A DNA stretch of 64,000 nt. It comes from Porogramme epimiltina. Taxonomy: Eukaryota > Basidiomycota > Agaricomycetes > Polyporales > Polyporaceae. The translations under genes were made by a program, and so were the position numbers. The stretch covers positions 90,330 through 154,329 of the forward strand of contig FTLJ01000050.1 in assembly GCA_900155495.1 (NCBI GenBank). Direction: 5' to 3'. Below, piece by piece: positions 51,282 to 63,445 of this stretch. Below the pieces are notes generated by a model. It was not told where the DNA came from. It saw only the letters and a list, made by a program, of their open reading frames with translations, and ran no database searches. Positions within the stretch are counted from its first letter, which is position 1, and each line of letters opens with the position of its first letter.

Positions 51282-54200
51282 ATGCCCAAACGCTCATTAG
51301 CTCCCCTGCCGGCATCCCCTAGCCGCCAGAAAAAGAAAGCTAAACTTTCCTCGTCCGGCCAATCCAGGCTCGACTCTTTCTTCGGCGCTCCAGGCCCTCG
51401 TCCGACGCCAGATCCTGCCGAGCCACACCACGCCCCTCGCGGGGAGCAGTCCTCCCCGGCCTCCGCTCCAAGCGGCTCCGACTCGCGCGACAAGGGCAAG
51501 GGCAACGCGAAGCAGCTCGTTCGCCCCCCGTCCGACGAAGAAGTCGCATGGACCCTTGCCGCTGCAGACGGACTCGACATCGAGACCATCCGGAAACTCG
51601 AGTCGGGCGGAAGCGGTGTCCATCTGTCACCTCCTGCCGTCCCCGCCCCCGACGCGAGCACCCTCCCTGAGGTAATCGACGTGGACGCCCTCGACTCGGA
51701 CGACGGCACACCGTCGCCTCCGGGCATCTCCAGCCGTAACGAACACCGTCAGCGAACACCCCGCGCAGCATCGGCGTCGACATCGAAATCCGCGTCCACC
51801 GGAGTGGCCAGGGTGCCTACATCTCCCACCCCGCCCCCTGCGGCCGCTGCCCGCTCCCCCAAGGCACCCCGCACCTTCGATAATAATGCGCTGCGCACGC
51901 GCACGACCACGACGACAATCGGAAACGCGAGCACATCGGCGGCACCGACATACGAGCCCCTGAATGTCGATCCTCCCGCGTACGATCCGGACTCCGCAGC
52001 CGCCGCCGCTGCCTGGCCGTCCGACGCACCAGTGCCTTACGCGTTCTTAGCACACGCCCTCTCGACGCTCTCCGGGACGCGTTCGCGCATCGCAAAGCTC
52101 AACACATTGACGAATGCGCTGCGGACGATATGTCGACAGCACCCCGACTCCCTCCTTCCGGCATTGTACCTATTATCCAATTCGCTATCCCCGCCCTATT
52201 CACCCGTCGACCTCGGTCTCGGCCCATCTATCATCTCAAAGGCTATCCAGCACGTCTCGGGGTTGAGCAGCGCAGCGCTCAAACGGCTGTACAACGCAAC
52301 GGGGGACCCAGGTGAGCCCGCCCGCCCCGCCCGCGGATTTCCGTGACAAGTGGCCGAGGTTTTGCCCGGGTCGGCACACCCCGCTGACCACAAGCTCTGC
52401 TGCCGCGCCCGACACAGGGGATGTCGCGTTTGAAGCCAAATCGAACGTGCGGACGCTCGTGCCGCACCCCCCGCTGCTCGTCGCGGGGGTCTACGATTCG
52501 CTGCTCGCCATCGCCCGCGCAAAGGGTTCCGGCGCCGCTAGGACCAAACAGGCCGTCGTCGAGAAGCTCCTCGTCGCTGCGCGCGGCGAGGAGACGCGCT
52601 TCCTCGTCCGCACGCTCGGGCAGAACCTTCGCGTGGGGGCCGTCCGAACCGCCCTCGCCGCCCTCGCCCGTGCCATTGTCCTCACGCCCCCGTCTGGTGG
52701 GCCAATCGCAGGCGACTCGCCCTTCCGCGTGGGCGCGGACGTCTTGGCCGCCGTGCAGCGCCTCGCCGCGACGGCCCACCCTGCCGGCAAGAAGGGGAAG
52801 AAGGTTCCCGACGACCCTCGGGATGCCCTCAATGCAGCGTATGTTGCCGCGGAGGGTCTGTTAAAGCGGGTGTACGTCCAGCGTCCTAACTACGATCATA
52901 TCGTGAAGGCGTTGCTCCAAGGCGGTCTCGAGAGGCTTGCGGACGAGCTACCTCTGACGGTCGGTAAGTGTTGCGCATGCCGTGTCGCTGCTTCTCTGCG
53001 TTTCACATTCCACTACCCTTTTTCTTACACGCTTCTCTTAGGGATCCCCTTGCTTCCTACCCTGGGATCACCGACCCGGTCCCTCGACGAGATATACGAT
53101 CGTCTGGGCCTGTTGCCGTTTTCCGCCGAATTTAAATATGACGGGCAGCGGGCACAGATACACGCTTCTAGGGACGACACGACAGGAAAGGTGTTTGTGA
53201 AGATTTTTTCGCGGCACTTGGAAGACATGACGGACAAGGTAGGCACGGGGACCATTTGTCCTAACGAACTCGTCACATCGCCGTCCTCCCTTCCGCGCTC
53301 ATCAGCCGCTGAAAAAAACCTTTCCTTATCCAGTATCCAGACGTCGTGTCACTGGTAGAAGATTTACTCAAAACGTCGTCACGGTCGCAGTCGTTCATCA
53401 TAGACGCAGAGGTCGTCGCCATAGACCCCGCGACCGGTGCGCTCAAGACGTTCCAAGAACTGTCCAACCGCGCGCGGAAAGACGTCAAGCTCGACGACGT
53501 CAAGGTTTCCGTCTGCGTGTTCGCATTCGACCTCATGTATCTGGACGGTCAGGTGAGCCGCACGCCCCCCGTGCGGGGTTTCCCGACCGCCGTTGGTCAG
53601 CTCCTCACGAGCGACAAATTCAGATTCTTTTGGAGAGCCCCTTCCGGGAGCGCCGCGCCCTGCTCCGGACCCGCTTTCCTCCGTACACGCCGCCGCTCGC
53701 GGGCGCAGCCCGGTTCGATCACGTTCGAAGCGTCGAGAGCGAAGCAGGCAGGGAGGCCGTGGAGGAATTCTGGCAGGAGGCCGTGAATAGCTCTAGTGAG
53801 GGACTCATGGTGAAGGTTCGCGTCCGCTTCACTCAGCCCGCGGGGGGGTTCCCATCCGACGCGGGCCGCAATTTCCCACCGCTGATGCCTGGGCCCCTTC
53901 TAGCTCCTCGACAGCGGGGAGGTGCTGGAGGAGCCCGATGAGAAGAAGGATCGGCCCCGACGCAAGCCCCTCCCCGCCACGTACGAGCCAGGTAAATGCG
54001 TCTTCCCTGCATCAGTCTGGGATCTCCCGCCCGTGCTCCATGCCGGCGGGCACACGCGCGGGCGGGCGTGTGCAGGCCCCTCGCTCTCCCTAATGCCCGA
54101 GTACAGCCTCCCTCGCCCCTCCGGGCACTCAGGCTCCAGGGCGTGGTGTGCCGTTCCGGAAAACGCTGACGCCCGCCGGCGCGATTGGCGCGTTATTCAG

Positions 54201-55144
54201 ATAAAAGGACCTCCGCATGGCTGAAGCTCAAAAAGGACTACGTCGCAGGCCTCGGCGACAGCCTTGATCTCGTCCCAATCGGTGCGTGGCATGGCAACGG
54301 GCGAAAGGCCCAGTGGTGGAGCCCCGTCCTGCTCGCGGTCTGGGACCCGGCCGAGGAGAAGCTCGTCGCGGTGTGCAAATGCATGTCAGGTAGGGACACT
54401 CCGTATGGACTAGTGCCGCGGCGGGGGAGATTAATGGGCCTTGCTTCGCAGGTTTCTCCGATGCGTTTTACAAGGTGAGGGGCACCCGGGCGCCCTCTGG
54501 GTCGCCGCGATACCGAGTCCATCGGCGCTGACCCGCAGAGACCTGTGCGGCATCTGCTTCTTTCGCTCTATGACGCGGCTTCTCTCGCAACCACTTGGGC
54601 GCGGAACGGCAGGGCCTGCGTGATCGCTACCCCGAAAACTCGGACACATGCTCGTCCCATCCGATGTGGCAACCTGAATGCGATACGGGAGGTGCGCCAT
54701 CGGCCGGGATCCCCTGACCCCAGACCCCCGGGACTGACTGTCCGCCGCGTGCACAATCGTAGGACTTAAGCCGGAAGTGTATTTTAAACCGCGCGAGGTG
54801 TGGGAGATACGGGGCGCCGAGTACGTCAGTCGTGCACCCGCACCGAGCATCCTGCTGAACATGTCGCACCACATAGCATCACGATCAGCCCGGTGTCTGT
54901 CGCCGCGCTGGGACTGGTGTCCCCGTCGAGGGGGCTCAGCCTTCGCTTTCCGCGGTTCGTGTCGCTGCGGGAGGACAAGGCGATCGCTGACGCGAGCACG
55001 CCCGAGTTCTTGGCGCAGATGTACCGCACACAGCAGGCTGCGGGAAAGGACCAGACAGGCGCGGACGAGGGTGAGCTTGTAGATGTGGCGGTGGGGGAAG
55101 AGGAGGAGTCGGATGCTGTGGAAGAGGAGGACGAAGAGGAGTGA
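51282..55144 (+). CDS. CDC9: ATP-dependent DNA ligase I
   Basis: Eleven exons (51282-52311, 52418-52963, 53042-53238, 53334-53552, 53624-53815, 53904-53991, 54201-54389, 54452-54474, 54613-54691, 54763-54820, 54877-55144) give 962 aa. It seals nicks between Okazaki fragments and in excision repair. The N-terminus has RQKKKAK (nuclear signal-like) and a PIP box QSRLDSFF at residues 27-34 for PCNA binding, then about 200 disordered residues. The DNA-binding domain (about 240-500) is followed by the adenylation domain: catalytic Lys in FKYDGQR (about 557), FDLMYLDG (motif III), EGLMVK (IV), AWLKLKKDY (V). The OB-fold follows, with EVYFKPREVWEIRGADITIS and SLRFPRF. The tail is acidic (DEGELVDV ... 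EEEDEEE). Exon 54452-54474 is 23 nt. This is the replicative ligase, not ligase IV, since there are no BRCT repeats. Confidence 0.96.
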
Positions 55145-55440
55145 GGTCATATGGATTGTGGCGTTGGCTGCGTTGCCGCGAGAGTAGGGATAGACGCGAT
55201 CCGGAGCGGGGGACCAAGACACGAGTCGACGCCACCGTACCCAGCGACCGCCTTCCAGACCGCCGCCCTCCGTAAGCCCGCGGGGCGAGCCTTCGGTTGC
55301 CGTTCCCGGAATGCGGTGCATGTTCCCCGGGCCGTGAGAGCGCTTATCTAATCTGATATGGACCTCTCGTCGAGAGGCCCGCTTCTGGCACCGAGGATCT
55401 TGCTCCTTTCCTTCTCACGACCACTGTCTCTGCGCTCGTA
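55145..55440. other. short intergenic region, ligase I / CREG-type gene
   Basis: 296 bp between two same-strand genes. GC-rich 3' flank of the ligase gene, then a CT-rich stretch directly before the next start codon. Confidence 0.4.
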
Positions 55441-56467
55441 ATGTGGCCGCGCTCCCTGTTCGCTCTCTCTGTGGCATGCACATACGCACTCTCGGGGGTA
55501 AATGGAATCGAAACAGTCGAGGAGGCCGGTTGGTATCTTGATTACACATCCGAACCGTAGCTCCTTCGGGCTAATGACGTGCAGCTGTATATGCTAGGCA
55601 GCTCGTCAAGGCCGTAGGAATAGGAAACATGGCCACCCTATACCCGGCCGATCACGCAGCGCTACCTGGTGCGGTCATAGTGCTCGCGTTTCGGGCTTTA
55701 GTGCACTTATAGCCGCCACGTTTCTTCCAGGGGAGCCGTTCTCCCTGCAAGAATACTATGCTAGGCACGTAGCCATGTCTCGCGAACGGCGAAGGGTTGG
55801 CCCTGGGGTGTGCTGATGCGCTTTCTCTATCGTCCTGCACATCACATCACAGCTGCCACACTAACGGGTCGCTCTCCCTTCTGTTCCTGCCCATCTCGAG
55901 GCACAGTCAGAACGTCCTCCACTCGCCCACACACGCCGCTTCTATCTCTGTTTGGAGTGATCAGCCCGCCGCTAGCCGCCCCCGTGTGTCGCTCATGGGC
56001 AACGTCACGCTGTTCACCGAGCTCGACAAGACCCCGGACAGGGACGCCATCCAGGCGTGCTACATTGCCCAGCACCCAGACGCTCGCTGGTGGCTCCCCG
56101 GCCCCAGAGAGCCACATATCGTCGGTCGTGTTCGTCGTCGTCATGGAACGCCTCTAACCGCATTCCATACTTCTACAGGCCTACTGGGCGCGCTTCGATC
56201 CTCATGTACGTCACTCTCTATCCCCCCTCGCCCGCTCTATCGCGCCTTCTTTCTCCGTTGTTCTTGACGGCTGGCGAGGGTTCCGTTCAACTGACTTTTG
56301 GTGTCCAGTCCATCTATTACGTGGGCGGGTTCGGTAGCGAACACTTCATTGGTTATATCCCTCTCGAGATGTATCAAGCTGCGCTTGACGCTGATCTTGG
56401 AGCGGAAGTCAGCGTCGGAGGCAGGGTGTTGGTTACGCAGGACTCGGGCCGTCTGGGACTGAACTAG
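55441..56467 (+). CDS. secreted CREG-type protein (FMN-binding split-barrel fold)
   Basis: Six exons (55441-55528, 55585-55668, 55731-55776, 55853-56120, 56179-56205, 56309-56467) give 223 aa. Residues 1-25 are a signal peptide (WPRSLFALSVACTYALSGVN). The rest follows the CREG / pyridoxamine-oxidase-like family: VYARQLVKAVGIGNMATLYP; PFSLQEYYARHVAICHTNGS; LLFLPISRHSQNV; VTLFTELD; ACYIAQHPDARWWLP; YWARFDPHSIYYVGGFG; and IGYIPLEMYQAA. Animal CREG is a lysosomal/secreted glycoprotein lacking oxidase activity; the fungal role is unknown. The junction after exon 3 uses a weak donor (GTCTCG) but is the only one restoring the conserved frame. The 27-nt exon encodes AYWARFDPH. Confidence 0.87.
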
Positions 56468-57916
56468 GGACAATGCTCCGCAGTAGAGTCAGGGTTGCGG
56501 TGATTCATCAGCCCGTGTTTTACGAGAATTAATTATTGTCCGCCAGACTCGGCCCCCGCGTCAGGTGCGGTAAGCGAGAAAGTTCAATACGTAGACATCG
56601 AGAGGCCGCGATGACGTCGCGAGAGCAGTCACGCTTCTCTGGGGAACCACCCCACGGTCGCCATGTCTCGACAGAAGGTTCCCACATTGAGGGCGGTTGC
56701 CGACATGTCCTCATCAGGCTTGGAAACGGATCCTCGCTCAGACATACGCCTGTATTCGGAACGTGCAGGGTTGCTCGCGCTTGACGTGCAGGTCATGTTT
56801 CGGAGTGCGTAGTATCATCCCAAAGTGAACCTTACGAGCTCACCCGTCTCATTCACAATTCTTCCCGCCTAACGGCATCCCTGGTATCTTGACAATGATT
56901 GATGACGACTCCTACCAGTTGGTCATCGGCGTGATGTCGCACACACCGCGGGTGAATGCCGAGACCACATAACAAGTAAGTAATGTAGATGCGGCCACGC
57001 GAAGAGATCGCTGGAGCGAATAACGGCTGTGAAAGTGTAGTATAGCAATGCGGCGACTGGCCTTGCATGGAGGAAGCTACGTTGATAGGTACCGCATGCA
57101 TTGCACACTGCCCTGGTGGTCGTGTGCACGCCGGGGTCTGGAAGGATATTCAGGAACAGGAGAGGTTTAGCGGCTCTACCTGGGTAGCCTAAATGACAGC
57201 CACCCACCATCGGCATCCACCTCTGCACTCAAGGCAAAGCCGTGATGGCCAGGGCCGTGCGCGTTGCGCGGAGAGGACGTGCGACCGCCCCGTCTGCGCG
57301 AATACTGAATACGCCATTCGCGAATATCCTCCGAATTCGAATTAGAGTCGATCATACAGCCTCAAACTTGGTATGAATACCCGGTCCCGCCAGGTCCCGA
57401 CGAATGCAAAGAGTCCGAGGATACCAATTCCGTGGACGCGCATGAAACACGTGTATATCGGGCGCCTGGCCTGACGGAGGGGCCAATCTATCAGCACTCT
57501 GTCATCCGAGTGTCCTGAACTCTTTGCAGCGATCAGATTCCACGCGACGTGCTCGCTCCCGCCGACGGACGCAGTACAAGGGGTTCGCGACGAGGGCGCA
57601 CCTCGGCGCGCTCACGCGCCGTTGGAGACGCACAAACGCGAATGCGCGCCCGGGCGCCGTTCAGGCTCGTCCAGGCGTCCAGTCTTTCTGTGGGCATCTA
57701 TCTAACAATGGTTCGCTGAGCCCTCCCCGATGGATACGTCGGAATCGGGACGTGTAAGCACGTCCCGAAGCCGCAACGTCCGGGCTACGACTCGCCTCCT
57801 TCCCGACTTGGACCCAGGCCCGATTCGAACCTGTTCTCGGGCGTCGAACACGTCCCGAGTTCCGTAGCCTCACGGCTGAAGTGTATAGTAAGAAGAGGGT
57901 ACATGACATACATAGA
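56468..57916. other. intergenic, convergent 3' flanks
   Basis: 1.4 kb between the CREG-type gene (+) and the unknown 536-aa protein gene (-). No gene is seen. A tRNA-like B box on the minus strand near 57821 was examined and rejected. Confidence 0.4.
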
Positions 57917-59805
57917 TCATACACTAGCCTCCCATATCGTGACAATAGCCAAGAGGTCATCCCGCTGCGCCTTGATGCTCTTTACGCTCTGCTGCTTCAA
58001 CCGTGACGCACCTTTACCCTGGGGTATATCGAAGGCGCCTTCGATAACCTTCCGCAACTCTCCGCCCCGCACTACGCCCGGCCACCCGTCATCCTTCTCT
58101 TTCTCCGCCAGCGTCTGCTGCAAGCACCCGTAACCTAGCACGAGTTCGGCCTTGAAGCACAGCTGGAGAAGCACCGAGGCCGCATCCGATTTTGCCGGGC
58201 GCGCCAGCAGGGCCAAAACCTCAGATGCCGGAATGGAAGGAAACTTGCGTGCGACGGAGGGCGGCCCGCCCGTGCTTGGTTTCCCGCTCCCGTTCGCGCC
58301 CAGGCCCGTCTCTCCCGCAGGCTGCACCGCCGCCGGCGCGACGCCGTTTGCTTCTAGGGTCGTAGCGTCCGGGGTGCCGACCGCGGAGTCCGCGCGGGCG
58401 CGTCGACGTGGTAGGGCCCTGGCGCGTGCATGGGGTTTAGGCCTCCCTGGTCCAACGGTCGTAGATGAATGGGCACCGCTGCCGCCGCCGAGGGCATCTC
58501 GGCAGACTAGGAGCTTGATTTGCCCAACTGGACGGGTTGCGGGGAGGGATTGGAACAAGTACGTAAGGCCGTCGACAGACAGCGACGAAACATAAGTTGA
58601 TATAGCCTTGAGGAACATGGGAAGGTCGATGAGTGTCGTTGACGTCAGATTGATGAGCTACAAATACACCCCATGCAGGGTCGGATTTGTGAGCAAAACG
58701 TAAACAACAGCTAGTCTGCATGCCCCCACCCCCATGCTCCTGGCAGATGGCCGAAAAATGGGCACGCGGAGCGCACAACACAAAATGGGGGCGAGAGGGG
58801 GGGGGGCGAATAGGGCCAAAATGCTCACCAACGTCAATAGTCGTATCCCCAAATGTCGGTGTCTATCCTGCTCCTGTTCCAACGCATGAAACGCAATTCG
58901 AAGCGGCATCTCTACATTCCATCGCGTGGAATTGTTTGGGCCAGACGACGGGATTTGTTTGAGCAACAGGGGCGAGTATCGAGCTAGAGGCGGTTTCTCA
59001 ATGATTGGCAACTATGCAAGTAGTACCCATGCTTACTTTCACCGGTTTGCTCCATGGCAGTCTCATCCCGCTCAAACAGCTTTAGCATCCACGCGAGTAC
59101 GGGCCACCCGTGTTCGCTCACAGGCGCGAGGACAACCGTATCGACCTCCTCCTCCTCGTCCGACATGTCGTACCCTCTTCTGCTGCGGCGAAGTTGTGGC
59201 TTGAAGGGGCTAGGGGCGGCATCGCGGTCCCCGCGCTCGATGAAGCCCGCTTTCAAGATTTCCCAACAGCATCGCGCGTCCCGCACACGGAGCGCACGCT
59301 GGGCAATGTCGGAATCGCCGTCGTCCAGAGAAGCATCCAAGGGTACGTTTGGGTTTTCTGGGTAGCTTGGCAGTGCGCAGGCGAGGGCACCCGGCGAGTT
59401 TCCGAGGGCAAATTTCATCAGAAGGTCCTGCGCCGCAGCGGACGCCTTCACGGTAGGTGTGAGCGAAGACGCATGCTTTTTGGACAAGTTCTTGCAGGGG
59501 CTTCCAGTGATAGCTTCATCCTCTGCCTGGTCTTCGACAGATGGTGGCGGGTAGAGTGCAATGTAGATAAGTTGACGGATGTGGGGTCTAAGAAGTCCAT
59601 CGGTGGGTACTTGCCTGTGCCACTCCGGACGCTCCCACAAGACGCGATAAGCGTGTACTCACGGGAAAGGCTTATGTCCCTGCCCGCGAACTTCGTCGAG
59701 AACCACAATCGCAGCCTCATACTGCCCTTCTTCAAAACAAGTGTCCACAAGATTCCGTAGGTGCACCGGGAGGTCCCGCTCAACGCGACAATTGCTCTTG
59801 CTCAT
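57917..59805 (-). CDS. conserved-looking protein of unknown function, 536 aa
   Basis: Four exons, upper to lower: 59663-59805, 59043-59614, 58829-58983, 57917-58657; 536 aa with clean junctions. No signal peptide or membrane helix. The N-terminal 70 residues look helical (VERDLPVHLRNLVDTCFEEG, then EAAIVVLDEVRGQG), as in a repeat or scaffold protein. An acidic patch (MSDEEEEVDTVVL) lies near residue 210 and a further helical region follows (MPLRIAFHALEQEQDRHRHL). A Gly/Pro/Ala-rich disordered stretch (about 340-420) with basic residues precedes a final helical domain (SEVLALLARPAKSDAASVLL ... LLAIVTIWEASV). I do not recognise the family. Spliced structure and helical composition argue for a real gene, probably cytosolic or nuclear. 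Confidence 0.75.
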
Positions 59806-60289
59806 GGCGATGGGAGACTGCGCTCGAGGGTAGGAATGACTGGAGAAGGGGTAACGTTATTTGACGAGTGGATGCGAATCGAATGAGGTGGGTTACTAAA
59901 AGGAGGCGGGTGGCTCGACAGGGGCTAAGGAACGCAGGCATTGCATAAGGCGGCTATCCCGCAGTCACATCAAACGCGTCCAGTCACACCGTGCTTTGCA
60001 GGTGCGCGAATTACCAGATCTCGCGTCATGCGTTTCTCAAAAGCCTCATCGCGAGAACATAACCGTAAAATACAATCAGATAGACGTCCTAGACACGGAT
60101 ACATGGGTGTAGTGGAGGTAGATACGGGTAGGAGGATGTGGGGGTTGTCAGCCAACAAGGACAAACCGTAAGCAAGAGAAAGCGAGAGAGCAATGCATAG
60201 TAGCACCCGATAAGTCGGAAGCACTGGTATAAGTACAATGCGCGATTAGAAAAAAAAGGGGGGTAGAATGTGCTTGTAAAGTCGTGAAA
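59806..60289. other. intergenic, no gene seen
   Basis: 484 bp between two minus-strand genes: the promoter of the 536-aa protein gene and the 3' flank of the Clr2-like gene, which includes a short A-run at 60249-60256. Confidence 0.4.
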
Positions 60290-61100
60290 TCAAGACGATG
60301 CCCCTGAGTTAAGCTTCGTGTAGTCCTTGAAGGTAATTGCTCCAGAGTTCGTGGAAGAACGCCGCTTACCGCCTGGCCCGCCGCCCTTTCCTCTCCCGCC
60401 CCTCCCACCGGGCTTTCGGTCGGGGTTGGGATGGATCATCCCGAGCGCCTTAGAAATCTCTCCTTGTGTGCGCGAAGGATCACAGTAGCAACATCGACAG
60501 TCCGGTTTGCCGTTTCGTTTCATGTGCTGGCCTTCTAGGATCCACTTCAAATGCAGCCTAAACTCCGCGGGGGATCTGAAGTCGTGAACCCAGCGGGAGC
60601 CTGATTTGCAGAACAACTTGAACACGACAGGAATTAGAAGAGAATGGACAAGTGACTCACCCCACAGGTAGGCATCCCTCCGGGGATCATCCACATCGCC
60701 TGTACTCTTCGTCCAGAGGGTGTAATGCAGAGGGAACACGGCCAGGTAGATTAAGTCCGGTTTCGGATCCTCTGCACGCCCCGGATCGCGGAGTTGAGGT
60801 TGGTGGCCTAAACAATAATAGGTCCGAAAGGGACTTACCGATGCCACGCCTCGCCATTTCCTCTTTGAGGATATCTTGGTAGAGCCATTTCCCCAACTTC
60901 TTTCTCCAATGACGCTCAACCGCTGTATCCGTTGCTGACTGGTAGTAACCGACGCGCCCACTTTCATTGATAGGGACAGTCAGGTCAGGCTGTCTCTGAA
61001 TTGCATCGGTCTGGTGGTCGGAATTCGTGTTGAGGATGATGTACATAGTTCTACCAAACAGATCTGCCTTGTAGAGGTCCGTTTCAAGCACGCGCTCCAT
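60290..61100 (-). CDS. Clr2 (cryptic loci regulator 2) N-terminal-domain-like protein
   Basis: Three exons, upper to lower: 60839-61100, 60661-60807, 60290-60600; 239 aa. The core resembles the N-terminal domain of fission-yeast Clr2, a subunit of the SHREC histone-deacetylase/remodeller complex in heterochromatic silencing. Features: WRKKLGKWLYQDILKEEMAR; YLAVFPLHYTLW; DDPRRDAYLWG; FRSPAEFRLHLKWI; and a Cys cluster DCRCCYCDPS likely to bind zinc. After it comes a Gly/Arg-rich basic tract (PGGRGGRGKGGGPGGKRR) and a short tail. Full Clr2 is much longer, with a C-terminal BAH-type part that is absent here. The family call rests on motif order from memory, so it is moderately sure. Confidence 0.68.
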
Positions 61101-62608
61101 GCTTGCGTATGTATGGGAATGGAGTAGGAGTGGTCAAGTGGTGGTTGGGAACAAGGAGTGAACGTGAGTAGATTTGGAATCACATAGATTTTGACTGACA
61201 AAAGACAATAGGGAAATTAATTTTGATGACAAATATTTATGTCATCATGAACAGTCACACGAAAGTCTCCTTTGTTCAACCCTTCGAGGTCGTCTTGTAT
61301 TCCAGCTTGTATTCAACGGGTATCGGCCGAGCCCGAAAACTGAAGAGCGACAGTGCTCCATATCTTGCCAATTCAGAGAGCGCTATCTATAGGTTGAATG
61401 GACACTCAAACACGGTGCAAAGTTGCAACTCCGACTGGGGCGAGGCAGAGTCATATACTTATCCGGACTCTGATTCCTGCAAGTGTCAAAGTTGTATATC
61501 GACGCCGATAGACAAATGTAACGACTAATTGAAACGAGATCATTGACATGCATATCACGCTTAACCAACTGGTTTTTGCCACTACGGGCCCCAGGCGACC
61601 TTGGAGAAAACACGTTGAAAGGGCGTGCGAAGCAAGCGGTGTGGTCCCCATGCCAGCCTATACGCCGAGGTGTTTGACTTTATTCATTCCGTGTAGGGCT
61701 GGCAGCATGTCTAGACTCACCTGAAAAGTGCGTGAATGGCGCGAGAAGCTTAGGTGTGGCCCGTGGTCTTCTTGTTTAACTTCCGATCGTCGGCCATCTC
61801 GAAAATATGTCACCCAGGGTGGGCGGTAGGCAGTAAATTTGACATAGATAGCTCCTTGCTGCAAGTTACTGGGTGCGCCGCCGGCTGACTGAGTTTCGCG
61901 GCCCTTGCGCTAGATCGCTAGGCTCAAGGGGCTATAATGCTAAGGCTTGGCGGTAATCATGACCAGGGTTCCTGGATTGAAAACGTCATACATGGCGTCG
62001 TAACAACAAGGGCGTACGGCCGAATGTTCGATGTTCCGCACAAGGCCCACACGGACCGTATACCAGTCCGTCCTAGTTGACATCGAAGCTATGTTCAGAA
62101 CGCATGCGAATCTATTTAAAAACAAACCGGCTCACGAGGGAGAGTAGGACCACACTTGGTTCATGCGACGGACGTTGGACGCCTTCAGCCTTCAAGGCGA
62201 CCGAATGCCCGCATCAACACCCTCTTTTCCCCTCCGGCCCGTTCGTTGCGTGGTGACAATGGATCCAATACCATTTGTATCTATCAGCGTTACACAGCGT
62301 ACGAGGTGAGTAAGGGGGTACAGCGACTAGCGAGGTACAACAATAAGCGAGGAGAGCAAGACAGCGGAGACGTAGGATACATGGTACAGTACCGAGAGTC
62401 CGTTTCGTGGTGCTATGCAATGCGATGCGATGCGTAGACTTCAAACTACGAAACTATGATTGAAGCAGGCGTAAAATCTTGAGGGGAGCTATCTCAAGTC
62501 AGCGCCTCACTAGGATGTACGGACCGATAGACGTACCGTGACGTTCACTGAGCGGAGTTCTAACCATGGAGAAGCACTGAGCATAGAATTTCGGCTAGTG
62601 CCTCGAGC
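61101..62608. other. intergenic, AT-richer, no gene seen
   Basis: 1.5 kb between two minus-strand genes, clearly lower in GC than the rest of the window. An 8-bp perfect inverted repeat TGATGACA/TGTCATCA with an 8-nt loop lies at 61224-61247. No open frame shows domains. Confidence 0.4.
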
Positions 62609-63445
62609 TCACCAACGAGCTTTCGGAGTGGAATCATGGGGCGGCGGCTTGCCCCTCGTGTTCCTCCGCCTAAATTTATTTGCCTTTTGGGGACTGGCTG
62701 GAGGAGTTCCCGAGGAAGCCGCAATGGCAGCGCCGTGCGCGGTGGAAGGGTGAGGATGGAGTCTGTCGAGGTAGACGTCGGCGTAGTTCCGGAACACACA
62801 CCTCTCCGCGTCTTCCTCGTCGTACTCCGCCATCGTCGCCCAGACGCAGTGCCAGCCCAGTTCTTCCTCGAATTTGAGCGCAAACGCCGCGTGACGCTGA
62901 GTCCATCGGTCCTCCTTCGCATCCGGGGCGGCACCACGCGGGGCTTGGAATGCCTTGTCGGAGAGGGTGATCGCTGCCGCGTGGGTGACGGTGAGGCGGA
63001 CGTCCGCACCGCCGGTGGGCCCGCGCGGATTGAGTACGGGCGAGTCGCTTTCCAGCGTCTTTGGGATGCCCGGAAAGTGCGGGTCGTAGCCAACGACGAG
63101 GATTTGGAACGCACTACCGTCCGCGAAGTGCAGCGTCGTGCACGGGTGTGCGCGTGAGCGCCGCACTCTAGTGAGTGTTTTGCCGACGAGCATAGCGGGG
63201 TCTGCGCCAATGCCTTGCGGCCGGGCGTCGCGCGTGAGCGTGCGGGTCCGGTGCGGGGTTGAGGGAACCGAGGGAGATATGGGCGAAATTGGAGAATGCG
63301 GGGGAGGCGTTGAGGCTCCCTTGCGTAGGAAGAGGGGGGAGGGGGGAGAGCTGCTGCTTGGTGAGGTGGAGGGGCTAGAGTGGTCGTCGTCGGACGAACT
63401 GGCCGGATCGTAGCTGCTCACGCTGGTGCTGCTGTATGAAGACAT
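62609..63445 (-). CDS. intronless hypothetical protein, 278 aa
   Basis: A single open frame from ATG 63445 to a TGA at 62609. The first 90 residues are Ser/Pro-rich and disordered (SSPSTSPSSSSPPSPLFLRK). Residues about 85-230 look folded: DPAMLVGKTLTRVRRSRAHP; LHFADGSAFQILVVGYDP; a Gly/Pro loop; ADVRLTVTHAAAITLSDKAF; and FALKFEEELGWHCVWATMAE followed by an acidic helix. The C-terminus is basic (KFRRRNTRGK). Codon usage is GC3-rich like the neighbouring exons. I do not recognise the family; no signal peptide or membrane segment. Confidence 0.75.
   Translation of the reverse strand: MSSYSSTSVSSYDPASSSDDDHSSPSTSPSSSSPPSPLFLRKGASTPPPHSPISPISPSVPSTPHRTRTLTRDARPQGIGADPAMLVGKTLTRVRRSRAHPCTTLHFADGSAFQILVVGYDPHFPGIPKTLESDSPVLNPRGPTGGADVRLTVTHAAAITLSDKAFQAPRGAAPDAKEDRWTQRHAAFALKFEEELGWHCVWATMAEYDEEDAERCVFRNYADVYLDRLHPHPSTAHGAAIAASSGTPPASPQKANKFRRRNTRGKPPPHDSTPKARW

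Noticed and set aside
57781..57880. tRNA gene on the minus strand (GGTTCGAATC looks like a B box)
   Set aside because: The flanking bases do not form a T-stem (ACAGG against CGGGC fails after the first pair) and no acceptor stem or A box is in place; the CCCGA/TCGGG pairing is a simple hairpin.
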